DNA of 6,101 bases from an uncultured Pseudomonadales bacterium. GTDB lineage: Bacteria; Pseudomonadota; Gammaproteobacteria; Pseudomonadales; Cellvibrionaceae. The translations under genes were made by a program, and so were the position numbers. The first letter of the stretch is position 1; each line of letters starts with the position of its first letter. The notes under the pieces are model-generated. The model was not told the origin of the DNA, did no database searches, and worked only from the letters and a program-made list of their open reading frames with translations. Below, one piece after another: positions 6,067 through 6,101 of this stretch. The stretch is taken from assembly GCA_938048505.1 (NCBI GenBank), contig CALIUX010000181.1, forward strand, positions 1-6,101. Reading direction: 5' to 3'.

Positions 6067-6101
6067 ATGTTAACCCTAATTAACAAAGTGATTCAAAGTA
6101 T
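6067..6101 (+). CDS. Start of a downstream gene, cut by the window end
   Basis: The frame from ATG 6067 reads MLTLINKVIQS and runs off the window. It follows the DUF6502 stop by 15 bp and has a good GAGG ribosome binding site, so both genes are probably in one operon. An alternative in-frame ATG lies at 6061. The visible residues (short, one Lys, hydrophobic) could open a signal peptide, but too little is present to name a family. Another exported DUF5666-type protein is a guess only. Confidence 0.5.
   Translation, partial: MLTLINKVIQS

Overview
The window looks like chromosomal DNA of a moderately AT-rich marine or plant-matter-associated gammaproteobacterium. A serine-rich spacer behind a lipobox, an ImpA-type metalloprotease N-terminus fused to an Ig-like domain, and a DUF5666/DUF6502 gene pair all suggest the Cellvibrionaceae or a near relative. 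This assignment is inference from protein style, not from a marker gene. No rRNA, tRNA or CRISPR array is visible.

Left end (1 to about 190): the last 38 codons of an IS200/IS605-type Y1 transposase, including its catalytic-tyrosine helix, followed by the element's structured right end with a strong 8-bp GC-rich hairpin. The right end abuts the 3' end of the next gene on the opposite strand. That gene (188-1462, minus) encodes a secreted lipoprotein with a Ser-rich linker, a cadherin/Ig-like domain and the N-terminal part of an ImpA (M88) metalloprotease. It stops well before any peptidase domain, so it is best read as an ImpA-like gene broken by the insertion.

Middle (1463-2150): mostly non-coding. 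It holds one doubtful 48-codon membrane ORF, a small hairpin, and a very strong 19-bp-arm hairpin with a T-tract on the minus strand, which serves as terminator for the large gene upstream of it.

Centre (2151-4727, minus): an 858-residue probable lipoprotein with about six tandem DUF5666-type beta domains, a charged helix, a long Pro/Glu pentapeptide array that becomes aromatic-rich (20 successive 15-bp units without an indel), and a C-terminal coiled coil.

Right (4728-6101): a 508-bp divergent intergenic region, then a DUF6502 protein (5236-6051, plus) with a likely N-terminal helix-turn-helix. It is followed 15 bp later by the start of another gene with a good ribosome binding site, cut by the window end. 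The DUF6502 gene and the cut gene look like one operon, divergent from the DUF5666 gene. A cell-envelope DUF5666 protein next to a DUF6502 putative regulator is the part of the window most likely to be an uncharacterised functional unit.
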